Shown one piece after another: positions 32,426 to 43,022 of a DNA stretch of 64,000 nt (within the stretch, counting starts at the first letter, position 1; each line of letters begins with the position of its first letter). The DNA comes from Symsagittifera roscoffensis (Eukaryota > Xenacoelomorpha > Acoela > Convolutidae), in contig NC_087064.1 of the NCBI RefSeq assembly GCF_963678635.1, positions 79,030,512 to 79,094,511 on the forward strand. Direction: 5' to 3'. A program made the position numbers and the translations under genes. The notes beneath the pieces were generated by a model, which was given only the letters and a program-made list of their open reading frames with translations, searched no databases and was not told the DNA's origin.

Positions 32426-34341
32426 CGAGATGGTTGGATAAGTCTGGACATCCAATTCCGGGGCATCCTGAGTTACCTGTAGAGAAAGCAGCCGAGATAA
32501 AGATCCTGTCAAGGGAGGACCCGGTCCCCTTGGATCTGTTGCTGCGCTCGAACCTGGTCCAGCAAGAACTCTCTCGCATGAATATAAACAGCCTCTCATT
32601 ATTGGATAAAACGGTGCAAGTCACACCACAAGTAATGCGGATACTGGGTGGATTGTTAGAAAGAGAAGTGACCAGAGATGACCCCGAGTGGACAGCAGCA
32701 GTGGCATCGCTAACAGTCAGTGAGAAGGTGAAGATCATGCCGTCCAGACGACAACACGAAGAGAACGAGAAGGATTGTCGGACAATAGTTCAGCAACTAG
32801 TATCCTCAATACCCCAAGAGATTTTAACCAGTACTTCTTACGGACAGAAAGGACAGGAGAGCGGCAGGCAAAAGAAAACTGTCACCTTTGTAGACCGGGA
32901 CAAAGACGGTGAAGTTGTAAAACAAAATCTGCTGCAAGACTATTTGTCCGGGGAGAAGGATGAGGAAAAAAACCAGCGATCACAAGATCAACACCCGGGA
33001 CAAGTGAATTGGTCCGGGGAGTCCGAGATAGACGAGAAAATTCCTGATGAGAAACAGGACCTAGAGAACAAGGTTTTGTCCAGGGAGAAGAACGATGGAA
33101 ACGAAGTCGTAGAGGAAGGTACGGATACACCATTGGACCTGGATCCAAACAAACAGATCGAGGCGGACGATGAAACCTTGCCCTACGCAGAGGAAGATTG
33201 GCAGGATTCCGAACAGACAGAGGTTACCAAGAACATGGAACCAGATCTTCCGTTCACGATGCAGACTCGTCAGAAAGACGGGACGAGACCAAGAAAGAAA
33301 TACAATCCTTACGGGGACGACTTTGTAGTGGATAGGATAGATCTAAAGAAAATAGTGGAGGAAGTAGTGGGTTTAGAGGAAATAACCGTGTCACAGGACA
33401 TTGACATAGTCGATGATCACAACGATGAGTGGGTTGACGACTGGTCGAAACCCGAGGTGGAGTTCGACGATGAGCAACAGCAGTCAAATGAACAAGACCT
33501 GACGAACCTGCGTGTCTTAGAGTGGCTGAACGAAATGACATCAGACCCTAAAAAGACCAGCGTTACGATTCAAGACGTAGATCGCGAAAGCGCGAAATAC
33601 ATTAAGACCGAACGAGATGATCCTTCCTGGGCTGCCCAGGAAGGACAACTTCTCATTCCAGCTTCTAATCTTGACTTAATACCCGGTGGGCGATCGACGG
33701 GGACGCCGATGGATATTTTTGTCCGGGGAGTGGGGGTAGGACTTACCCACACTGAAAACTTGATAATAAAAAAATTGAGAATAGCAAGAGAAACAGGAAA
33801 CTTAGAAGCAGAAACAGGCGAAGAACCTAAGAAACCTGACATAGGCAGGGTAGTTGAGTCATATTTTAACTTACCAAATGAATATTCAAGTAACATAGTA
33901 CTAACAGATAGTGATTTCATACTCACAAACAGAACATGTGCGATAGCAATCACCGCAGACATGAGTTTTAGGACGGCGCTAGCGGCAGATTTTAAGAGGG
34001 AATACAAAAACGTGGAATTCCTTTGGAAGCAAAGACCAGGGATAGGGGGCGTAGCAGCCTTACCCCCGGCGGTGTCGCAGATACCGGGAAAGTACTTATG
34101 CTTCTTGGTAACGAGGGCGACAGAGAAGCAGCACGTGGACCCAGAAAACCTAGTCTTGTCTTTGACGAGGCTGAGGGACTTCCTTGTGGAAATGGACGTG
34201 AAGGAGCTTTCGCTTCCAGTGTACGATCCAAATAGAGGAAGACTGCATCCTCGGGAATTGTACGCGCTTGTACACGTGATATTCTCTGATACGAACATAC
34301 AAGTGTATCTACATAAGAAATATTACTTAAGTATAGGCTGA
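32401..34341 (+). CDS. Acidic linker plus macro-domain-like protein, Pol continuation
   Basis: This frame has no ATG until 32578 but is open from before 32401, where it overlaps the end of Pol one base back. It therefore looks like a Pol continuation reached by a -1 shift, or separated by a 1-nt deletion. The N-terminal 130 codons are helical. A long acidic, Glu/Asp-rich middle follows. The last 145 codons (about 33890-34335) resemble a small macro domain of the OARD1/Poa1 type: a CAIAITADMS strand, FKREYKNV, GGVAAL, KYLCFLVTR, the LSLTRLRDF helix, LSLPVYDPNRGRL and NIQVYLH. The usual glycine-rich ADP-ribose loops are altered (RTALA, DPNRGRL), so catalysis is uncertain. Confidence 0.65.
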   Translation, partial: ETYEALPLTRWLDKSGHPIPGHPELPVEKAAEIKILSREDPVPLDLLLRSNLVQQELSRMNINSLSLLDKTVQVTPQVMRILGGLLEREVTRDDPEWTAAVASLTVSEKVKIMPSRRQHEENEKDCRTIVQQLVSSIPQEILTSTSYGQKGQESGRQKKTVTFVDRDKDGEVVKQNLLQDYLSGEKDEEKNQRSQDQHPGQVNWSGESEIDEKIPDEKQDLENKVLSREKNDGNEVVEEGTDTPLDLDPNKQIEADDETLPYAEEDWQDSEQTEVTKNMEPDLPFTMQTRQKDGTRPRKKYNPYGDDFVVDRIDLKKIVEEVVGLEEITVSQDIDIVDDHNDEWVDDWSKPEVEFDDEQQQSNEQDLTNLRVLEWLNEMTSDPKKTSVTIQDVDRESAKYIKTERDDPSWAAQEGQLLIPASNLDLIPGGRSTGTPMDIFVRGVGVGLTHTENLIIKKLRIARETGNLEAETGEEPKKPDIGRVVESYFNLPNEYSSNIVLTDSDFILTNRTCAIAITADMSFRTALAADFKREYKNVEFLWKQRPGIGGVAALPPAVSQIPGKYLCFLVTRATEKQHVDPENLVLSLTRLRDFLVEMDVKELSLPVYDPNRGRLHPRELYALVHVIFSDTNIQVYLHKKYYLSIG

Positions 34342-34660
34342 GTGATGAGCGAGAGGGTGTTAGGCCAAAGACCAAGTTGCATGTAATATGTGAGAGGTGC
34401 GTTATGTTATGTTATGTATTAGGTTATTAAGATCATGGGTAAGTAGGTTTAGTGACCATGAACAACTAAATGACGATCTTGGGAATAGATCCAAAGTTTG
34501 GACTGTCCAATCTTAGGTCGAATTCCAAAATTTTAGAAACCAATTGATTTTAATAAATTTTAGGATAAATATCTTTTTATCTGAACTGTCTTTAAGCAAA
34601 TTTTAACGATATATATTAAGGTGAAACTGACAGGTGTGACAGTCGTGATTCCTTTTCTAG
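34342..34660 (+). promoter_or_regulatory. Inter-ORF spacer ending in a strong 3' splice site
   Basis: About 320 bp without an ORF. Its end reads 'gattccttttctag' before 34661, with a possible branch point 'ctgac' upstream (near 34627). The frame of ORF4 is closed by this same 'tag' and is open from the next base, as expected if ORF4 is made from a spliced subgenomic RNA like a retroviral env. A donor was not identified. Confidence 0.5.
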
Positions 34661-36925
34661 ATCCTGATTGATCATTTAATTGCTCACTTGAGTCAAAACT
34701 TGAAATCGAAATCAAATCAAAATTGGAAAGAACAGTATGGACAATTTCAACCTGAAGAATTGGAACCCATGAAAAAGATAGACGAGATCAGGAGATTCTC
34801 AAACAAGGAGTTGAGGCTCACTAAAGAATCTATGGGAGCATTGCCGAAATCCAGTGAATACTGTGGACCGATCAAGAAGAAGTCATATAGCTATGTGTCC
34901 GGGATTATAGGGATAGCATACAATCCTTTCCTGAGTGAAGACATACGCGATTGCTTCTTTGATTATGAGCAGGCGGTGTTACTAAGATTCTGGACGTCCA
35001 GAATTGTGACGACTAAGAGCGTTAACAATCCACAGGCCAAATTGGGATTGGTCTTGGAAGAAGAGGTGACTGCACCTTCAATACCAAAATCCGACAAGAG
35101 AGTGGAATTTGGGTTGGGATTCTCAGATGAATTACTGAGAACGAGCTTGATGGCAGTGTGGGAATTGATGAAGCCATCATGGTGTCCTAGTCCCAACGCT
35201 GACTCAATATTACGGGCGACACAGGACATACAGAGGGAACTGAATGCGGACTGTAACCTGCGTGACCTCAACATCATATATAATGTGATGATAACAGCCT
35301 CTAAGAGCAACGGAGAAGATAGAGTGGAGTTGCATGGCTGGGGACCAGAAGACTGGGTCAAACCTGGTAGCTGTCTGGCGGAAGTCTGTGGACTAGAGGG
35401 TCACGTTTGTGGAAGTCTAGACTGTGTGAAAACCCTGGAGAAACAACACAAGCAGTTGACAGTATTGTTTGGAAATGTAGTGATGAAAGCAAGAACGGAA
35501 ACGGAACTGATAGCAGATTGCCATGGAGGAACCGATGTGAATCTAGTGACAGCACTAGGATTCTACAGCATGTTTGGTTCTTTAGAGTCACTATTGAATC
35601 TAGAACAGAAACATGAGATGGTCACAGCCATCAGCGTAGAAGTATTCCCAGGAGTTCTGCAGACTGAGCAGAAGTATATAGGAAAATGGAGGGAAGCAAT
35701 CGAAACAGAGATGAACATCAGACACAGCGAAACTTATTGTAGACCATCAGGAGCACGATATTTGGTGGGTTCAACGTTGGATCCAATGTGCAAGAGCAGA
35801 TACCCTGTACATTTCGTGGCTGTGGACGTGAAGAGTACAAGAACGATCGTGGATCAAGCTTTCTCAGTGCCAAAGTGCGTGAGATTGGCGAGAATGTCTG
35901 AAAAGTCTTACGAGTTACTATGTAAGATGTTCTCGGCAGTTCCAGAGAGAACCAAAGAGGAGTTGGAGTCAATACTAGGAAAGAAGTTCATGGGATATGT
36001 GAGCGGGAACTTCAGTGACTTTGAAAAACAGAAACAGAGAGGATCAACTGTCACAGATTACAATGCAGTAGATGAGAATGATGAAATCCACCGAGTGATG
36101 ATGGAAGTGGAACCATTGCTGGAAGCTTCAGGAAAACGCAATTGGAGGAGCATCATGTTGACACATGACGAGTTTCCTTGCCACTGCTTGCTGCAGACCT
36201 GGTGGTATCCCAAGCGTAGTAATTTGGTGTTGATCTGGGACTCTGGAGAGCTGCTCTCCATGGGTTTACCAGATTCATCACAGCCCATAACAATAGTGAT
36301 AGTGGGAGTTATGATGGCGATACGATGGCTGGAAGCTCATGTGAGAGAAAATAATAGACAGGAGGCACCGACGAGAGAACAATTGCAGAAATTAGATTGT
36401 CTAAAAGATTTAGATCTTTTTGAGACAATGTGCAAAGTTCTAAACATTCCGATGGAAGTGAAGAAGATATGGGCAAGAAAACGATTGATGCCATGGTTCA
36501 GAGCTAACATGACTGCATGGTTGTACGAGTATGCGAAAAAGCATATGTCGAAACATGGCAGAGTATACAGTGAATATCAGCTGGACATTGGGGCAGGAGC
36601 TTTCAAGCGAGCTTTCGTGACCCATCGGAATGCAGTGACCACCGCTGTGAAAAGAATTTCCAGGACGAGCGAGCGTAGTGGAAATGAGAAGGCAGAGATG
36701 CTGAAAGAAGATTTGGAGAGAAACGTGACGTTGTGTCTCCACAACAGCTTCTGTAGAAACAGAGAATCAAACGTGGATCCCCTACCTTGCTGTAAACAGA
36801 GGGTGGAAGAGCAGAAGTGTTGGAGGACGGCTTCCAACAGCGTCAGGATAGTCAATGACGTGCTACAAGACACGGAAACCGAGAATGCGGAGTCAGTGTC
36901 ACAGGAGGAGGAAATGGAGCATTGA
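34661..36925 (+). CDS. ORF4, large protein of unknown function
   Basis: Open from 34661; the first ATG is at 34769, giving about 719 codons to the TGA at 36923-36925. I do not recognise it. It is rich in Cys, Lys and Glu. A Cys cluster (CLAEVCGLEGHVCGSLDC) lies near 35371-35424. A hydrophobic stretch (ITIVIVGVMMAI) near 36286-36321 is too short for a confident transmembrane call. No signal peptide, glycoprotein pattern, HHCC/DDE or tyrosine-recombinase motif is visible. Its position after Pol is that of env or accessory genes. Because the element lacks an integrase elsewhere, this ORF is the obvious candidate for a missing integration or targeting function, but that is speculation. Confidence 0.6.
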   Translation: MLIDHLIAHLSQNLKSKSNQNWKEQYGQFQPEELEPMKKIDEIRRFSNKELRLTKESMGALPKSSEYCGPIKKKSYSYVSGIIGIAYNPFLSEDIRDCFFDYEQAVLLRFWTSRIVTTKSVNNPQAKLGLVLEEEVTAPSIPKSDKRVEFGLGFSDELLRTSLMAVWELMKPSWCPSPNADSILRATQDIQRELNADCNLRDLNIIYNVMITASKSNGEDRVELHGWGPEDWVKPGSCLAEVCGLEGHVCGSLDCVKTLEKQHKQLTVLFGNVVMKARTETELIADCHGGTDVNLVTALGFYSMFGSLESLLNLEQKHEMVTAISVEVFPGVLQTEQKYIGKWREAIETEMNIRHSETYCRPSGARYLVGSTLDPMCKSRYPVHFVAVDVKSTRTIVDQAFSVPKCVRLARMSEKSYELLCKMFSAVPERTKEELESILGKKFMGYVSGNFSDFEKQKQRGSTVTDYNAVDENDEIHRVMMEVEPLLEASGKRNWRSIMLTHDEFPCHCLLQTWWYPKRSNLVLIWDSGELLSMGLPDSSQPITIVIVGVMMAIRWLEAHVRENNRQEAPTREQLQKLDCLKDLDLFETMCKVLNIPMEVKKIWARKRLMPWFRANMTAWLYEYAKKHMSKHGRVYSEYQLDIGAGAFKRAFVTHRNAVTTAVKRISRTSERSGNEKAEMLKEDLERNVTLCLHNSFCRNRESNVDPLPCCKQRVEEQKCWRTASNSVRIVNDVLQDTETENAESVSQEEEMEH

Positions 36926-37744
36926 CGAATGGTCGAGAAAACAAGAGGCGGCAAGAAAGAAAATTAGAAGAATTTAGAAGTTTTAGAACTTCTAAACGAC
37001 GAAAAAAGAAGAGAACAAAGGGATGATGAAGAAAAGTTAAAACTCAGAATTGTTTTATGTGTGTGAAAAACTCAAGTGAGAAACCAAGCAACCAAGTTGT
37101 AATTGAAAACTGAAACATTTAGTTGAGTTTTGAAATTGTTGCATTTATAAATTTGCATTTTGGTTTTAGTTGAAGTGGCTTTAGAGACACTCCCTTATTA
37201 TTTATTTAGAAAGGCTTGAGGGAAGAGTATATTTAAATATTCCAGCCTGCATGATTGTTTTTAATCACTTAGGAAGACTGATCACTTTGTGGTGACATGA
37301 AAAACTTGAGTAACTTCTTGAGGAGGGAGGTTGTTGCATTGTTCTTTCTAACCACAAAGTTTCTTAGTTTTAATATTCAGGGCAATAAACAAGCAAGATT
37401 TCCGAAGGGAAGGAGCATAGTAGGATAATTTCAGCTTGTTGGTTGGCAGGACTGTCCTGCAAGCCAACACCTTTTAAATCTAGGAGAAAAAGTTTCAATC
37501 GGGACATTGACACTGGAAGTCAGAAAATATGTTTTATCTTAAGTCATATCCTCAATGTGCAGATTAATGAAAGAATTTGAAGGCTATAGTGATGTAGTAT
37601 GATGCCATTTATATTCTGCAGTGAGTCGATGTGACGTAGATAAAAGTAATTTCGTGCATTTTGTAAATTCTGTTCGATGACACTGTAACCATTTAGAACA
37701 TTGCGCGATTCAATGAGGACATTGACCGGACTGTCCGGGGAGTA
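36926..37744 (+). other. 3' noncoding region of the LTR element
   Basis: About 820 bp without a substantial ORF, purine-rich at first and then AT-rich. The last bases before the 3' LTR are GGGGAGTA (37737-37744), a short candidate polypurine tract. It is weaker than the usual run of 10 or more purines. Confidence 0.5.
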
Positions 37745-38667
37745 TGTGACATTCGACCAGAATGGCCAAAATGCAATTTATGCAGGATTCGAATTTTGAG
37801 CAGTAAGCCTTCCGAGTTGATGATTTCGAAGGATTAGCGACGTTATTGGAACGTTTAGCCAAACGGTGAGGGCTAGAATATTCTAGTATTTTAAATTTTC
37901 AAAAATTCGAATGATGACGTCACATTTCTGAGAAATGCTGAAACGGCCATTTTAACAAAAAGCGAGTGAAAAACAGAACAACTTTTATCTGTGATTGCGA
38001 ACAGAACGAAAATCGAGATTAAAGAAAAACAACAACGAACTACAGAATAGCAGAGAACGTTCTGAGTTGCAACTATTGTGCTGCTACAATAGTTGCAAGG
38101 CCGTTGCCAACAACGGTGAAGGGTGAGAACCAGCCTTCCGGATTAGCAAGAAATCAAGAGTAGGGAGCTTGATTCAGCGGATTCAAGAATCCGGAAGGGT
38201 CTCGGGACGGAAACTTTTATTAACTCACATAAACTTTTAGCATCCTGTCATGTCCTGACTTGAATTTAACTGATATTTGGATTAGTTTTGACAAGGATGA
38301 GGTGCTAGGAGTTGGGGGAAAGGGTTGATCCATCTTCGATGGAGATGATGATTTTTATCTACTGAACAAAAACAATAGTAATATAATAAGTAGTAGCCCT
38401 GCTTTTAGGAGTGACCTCGTGGTCTGGGGATACTGAGACCCAGCCATGAGCTCACTATTTTTGCATGTAATTCAGTTAATTTGAGCGTTCTGGTCGAAGC
38501 CGGAGAGCAGTAACGTTTTTGTCGACCCGATGTAAGAAAGACCACCGAAAAGTACTGGCTTGGTAGAGACGGTGAAAAACATGCAAAGCTCTGTTTAGAC
38601 GCTAGCCAGTCGTCTTAAGACTTAGTTTTGTTATCCGTCGATAAGTATCTTCCGGGCGAATGTTACA
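37745..38667 (+). repeat. 3' LTR
   Basis: 923 bp and the same as the 5' LTR except for two substitutions noticed ('caatagttgc' against 'caaaagttgc', and 'gataagtatc' against 'gatatgtatc'). The sequence after it starts 'cttatccgag'. Confidence 0.96.
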
Positions 38668-41600
38668 CTTATCCGAGAGTCCGACATGATGCAAGCAACA
38701 GAGTCGACAGAGCTAGAGGTGTCTTTTGAGTTATTTAGGCAATAAAAAAGTAATTCCAATAGAGAAAATGACGTCAATTTCATTTACTTCTAGAATCTTC
38801 CAAATGTTAGAATCTAGACTTGAACTCCTAGAATTTTATAAGAAATCCCTACAGATTAATTTATGGAGTCTTTTGAATCTACTAAGTTCTAGAAATGTCC
38901 ATTAGAAGTTCAACCAATCCGAATTGCGGGAAAAAAGAATGTTTTCCTATCAAGATGATGAGGTTGATGAAATGATTTGTTAACCGTTGACTTTCCGCGA
39001 ACTGATTTGGTTTACGAATGACATGGAATATTTCAAAGTTTTGTCTCCTGATTAGCTTGAAAAATATCATTTTGCACATAGGAAGTCTGCACTTTATCAA
39101 TCAACTTAAAAAATTCAAAGTCTCATCGCTTGAATCGTTTGCATCCAAAAACCTACAAATTTTGCAAACTAGTTTTCTGTCTGATCTTCTTTGCTTGACT
39201 GGCTGTTTAGGAACAAAATTTCATCGCTTGAAAAACAGGCAGCGAAAAACGATACTTTTTTGGAATACGATTTGCTCTATTTATTCCAATTTTTTTCAAA
39301 TCGATTTGTTCTATGAAATAAGTTTAGGTATTTCAAAAGCATATGGCCGGACAATTTTGCGTTCAGTGTAAAAGTTTTAAGTGAACTGATTGTATCGATG
39401 ATCAAACTGGAATTAATCAAAATTTCATTGCATAAAAAGCTCGAATAAAAACACTTTCCCACTTCGCCCAATAATTTGGTCTGTCAAACAACTGAAACTT
39501 TTCAACGTTTCATCTCTCAGAGAGCTTGAATAGAAACAACAATTTCATTCGAGTCAAGTTGCTCTATGATAAAAATTAGAATTTTGACAAAGTTTCGTCA
39601 ATGAAAAAATTGTTAACCGTCAATTTTTTGCGAACAGATTTGGTTTGTTTATGACTTGCAAAATTTCAAAAATTTGATAAGCATTCAAACACAAAATAAC
39701 TTTTCTCGAAACGATTCCTGCTATAATAAACTTGAAAAGTTTCAGATCTCTTTATAAGCTTGTCAGATTTTTCGTAAGCTGATTCTATGATTTAACTTAA
39801 AATAGATTAAGTTTTGAACACTTCATTAACTTGCTTTTTCGGTAAAATTTAATTACTTGGCTAGCCGATTTGCTCTCTGAAAAAAATGAATTTTGTCAAA
39901 ACCTTTTCAATTGAGCTTGCATAGAAAACCATAACCATTAATTTTTTGCGAACCATTTTGTTCTGTGAAACTAAAAATTTTTAAAAATCGATTTGCTCTC
40001 CTAAATCTTTTGAAACTTTTGAAGCGCTTTGCTTGTAAGGCTTTAAAAGAAAAATTTAACTTTTTTTACCAACCAATTTAAAACTCTTTAAATCAATTCT
40101 AAATGTTTTAACTTTTGTTCGGTTTAAAAACTAGCTGGGTTAGTTGACTCGTTTACGAACCAATTCATATATTGAAATAAATAACTTCAAATATTTCAAA
40201 GGCTATCGCTCGAAAAGTTTTCAAAGAAAAACTTTTTAAGCGAACTAGTCCGCTTCATGAATCATTTTGAAATATTCCAAAATAGTTTGCATAGAAAAAT
40301 TTTCAATCCAGTTTCAATCCTTTCTGAAAGACTTGAAATATTTCTAATTTCATCGCGGGATTAGCTGCTTGGGAATATTAAAAAACTTTGCAAACTGATT
40401 CGTTCTATCATTTAACTAGAGTTATTTCCAACCTTCAAGGCCTAATTACCTTGCTTAGAAAATGATCGTTATTTTTTGTCAAGCAATGCGCTCTCTGAAA
40501 CATTTTTCAAATTGCAAAGGTTACTTTGCTCAAAAAAACCTTGGTTACAAATTGTTAACCTTCAACTTTTCGTAAAACAATTTTGTTTACGAATGATTTT
40601 TCAAGTATTTCAAAGCTTCGTCTCTTTTTTAGCTTGCAAACAAAAAATAAATTTCAAGAAACGATTCTGGCTATAAAAAAATTTGAAATGCTTTAAAGTT
40701 CAGTCACGTTATAAGCTTACTAAGTTTTTCTTAAGCTGAGTCGCTCTTCGAATCAACTTGAAAGTGTTTAAAGTTTCAATGCTTCAATAATTTGCATTAA
40801 AAAATTTAATTATTTCGCCAGCCAATTTGATCCTTGAAAAAATGCATTTTAACAAAAAAATCATCGATTGATAAGCTTGCATAAAAATCACTAGCTTTTA
40901 GCGAATCATTTTGTTCTGTAAACTTGATTTTTTTGATCGATTTGCTCTCTGAAATCACTTGAAATTTTTCGAAGCTTATTGCTCAAAGAGCTTTAATAAA
41001 TAGAAGTTTAATCTTTTTTTTGCGAATCATTATGCTCTTCGAAACAGCTTTAAAAATTGCTAATTTTCTTTGCTTGAAAAGCCTGCTCGCCTAATTTATT
41101 TTATTGCAAACCGATACAGTCCATCAGATAACTTCAGGCTTGCACAGAAATTTTTTTTTGCAAAGCAATTCTCTTTATGAATCATTTCGAATTTTTCCGA
41201 ATTTGATCACATGAATAGTTTGAATAGGAAAATTTGAAATTTTGCTATCCAGTTGCCTTTCAAAAAAAACTTCGAATAGTTCCCATTTCATCGCGTCATT
41301 AGCTGCCAGGGAAAAATTAAAAAAAAATCGCAAACTAATTCGTTCTATGTTTTAAATAGAAATGTTTCCAACTTTCAATGCTTAATTAACTTGCTTAGAA
41401 AATGAGTTTTTGCCAACTGATTCGGTTCATGAAACAATTTTATACTTTCCATAGTTTTTTTTGCTTAGAAAAACTTTGTTACAAAATCGTTAACAGTCAA
41501 TTTTTCGGAAACCGATTTTTGTATATGGATAACTTTCTAGAATCGGTTCATGAATGACTTTCCAATATTTCAAAGTTTCGTCTTTTTTTAGTTTTCAAAG

Positions 41601-42560
41601 AAAATATTATTTACGGGAAACGTTTCTGGCTATAAAACACTTGAAATTTTTTGAAGTTTAATTGCTTCATAACCTCGCTAAATTTTTCGTAAGTTGATTC
41701 GCTCTATGATTTGACGTGAAATAGTTCAAAATCTTAACGCTTCATTAATGCTCTTTAAAAAAATTCATTGCTTCGCCAGCTGATTTGCTCCCTGAAAATT
41801 TTACAGTTTGCCAAAAATCACTATTTGAAAAGGTTGCTGGAAAACCATCAATTTATTGCAAATCAAATTGTTCTGTCAACTTGATAATTTTTTGGTTGAT
41901 TTGCTCTCTAAAAACACTTGAAAAATCATGAAGCTTTTGCTTGAAAAACTTTAAGATAAATATTAAATCTTCTTTGCGAACCATATTGTTCTATGAAACA
42001 ACTCTGAAAATTTTTATATTTCTTAGCTTTAAAAGCTTGCTAGGCTAGATTAACTTTTTGCGAACCGATTCCGTCTAGGAAAGAGCTTGAAACGTTAATT
42101 GACTTCAAAAATTACCGCTCGACCAGCTTGCATCGAATAATTTTCTTAGCGAATCAATTCGCTTTATGAATCAACTTGAAAGATTTCGAAGTTCCTTCGC
42201 ATGAATATTTTGCTTTGAACAATTTTTGCAACCCAATTCTCTCTCTGAGAAGACTTGAAACATTTCCATTTTCATCGCGTGATTAGCTGCGCGTGAAAAA
42301 TTGATTCGTTCTATGAACTAACTAAAATTATTTCCAACTTTCAATAATTAATAAACTTGCTCAGAAATTAAAGGTTTTAAACCAACCTATTCGCTCCATT
42401 AAACATCTTCAAATTTGCCAAACTTCCAGCGCTTAAAAAAGCTTGGTAACAAAATTGTTAAAGGTCATATTTTCCTTACCAGATTTGTTTTGAATAATTT
42501 GTCAAAGGTTGGCTTCAGCTCTCACGTCTCTTTTTAATGAGCCGAAATCTGAAGGAGTGC
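38668..42560. repeat. Degenerate higher-order repeats, about 950-bp unit
   Basis: An anchor related to 'tgttaaccgtcaatttttcg' recurs near 38979, 39611, 40553, 41489 and 42456, giving spacings of about 632, 942, 936 and 967 bp. Each large unit is built from shorter units of about 80-100 bp with the pattern 'gaaccgatt..ctctatgaa...cttgaaa.tttc.aagtttcatcgctt...agcttgcatagaaaa'. Divergence is high, so this looks like an old satellite-like array. No coding capacity is supported; short ORFs at 39018-39371 and 40476-40676 are by-products. Confidence 0.75.
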
Positions 42561-42723
42561 CACTGGTTGATGCTAGCAATCAACTTTTTCTTGAGTAGTT
42601 TCCCGCTATTGTTAATTCGGACGTTCTGATTTTTGATTTTTGCCTTTTCAGTTGGTTCGAGAAAACTGAGCATGACAGGCTCCATTCGAAATTTTTAAAA
42701 TTAAAACTTCACACCAAAATTAC

Positions 42724-42942
42724 GTGTTTCTCAAGGTCAAACCTCCAGACATGACCGACTGGCACAATGTCATCCACATATTTCAGAAAAACATTACCAC
42801 CTCGGTCCGATCTGTTTCCTGTTGTGATTTGCAAGTCCTGCAGTACCAGACTGCGTATGCGGACTCCGATATGTTGCCACATCCTAAGTGGAAACAGTTC
42901 AAGCTGGCTTCTCGTTCTACCCCTTCTATGTCACCTCTCTGA
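42724..42942 (+). other. Short ORF, possible element remnant
   Basis: A 72-codon ORF (MFLKVKPPDMTDWHNV...) in a locally more G+C-rich patch just upstream of the LTR-like sequence at 43023. Placement before an LTR suggests the 3' end of an old retroelement gene. I recognise no family and it may be chance. The flanking 42561-42723 and 42943-43022 show nothing. Confidence 0.25.
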
Positions 42943-43022
42943 TATCCAGGGCAGACTCGGTTGTTCTTTCAATATTGTTTGTTATTTTTTAACTCTTTTG
43001 AGTGCATTTTATTTAGTTATGT

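Larger units (their letters stand above)
22652..38667 (+). mobile_element. Young LTR retrotransposon, Ty3/gypsy-like, no integrase seen
   Basis: Two 923-bp LTRs (22652-23574, 37745-38667) start TGTGACATT and end GTTACA. By eye they differ at two positions (near 22996 and 23551 in the left copy), implying recent insertion. Order: LTR, candidate PBS, 3-kb leader, Gag with two CCHC knuckles, protease-RT-RNase H, acidic/macro-domain ORF, unknown ORF4, 0.8 kb noncoding, LTR. RT/RNase H motif order fits Metaviridae. No HHCC or DDE integrase was found after RNase H or elsewhere. The flanks share only 'ctt' (22649-22651 and 38668-38670), so a standard 5-bp target duplication is not evident. Stops at 26852 and 29681 and a frame change near 32400 divide the coding region. 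Confidence 0.93.

Noticed and set aside
32434-34341. Separate start codon for the macro-domain ORF at 32434
   Set aside because: The codon there is TTG, not ATG, and the frame is already open upstream; it is better seen as a Pol continuation.
36286-36321. Transmembrane segment making ORF4 an envelope protein
   Set aside because: The hydrophobic run is about 12 residues and no signal peptide or other membrane segment is seen; too weak to call env.
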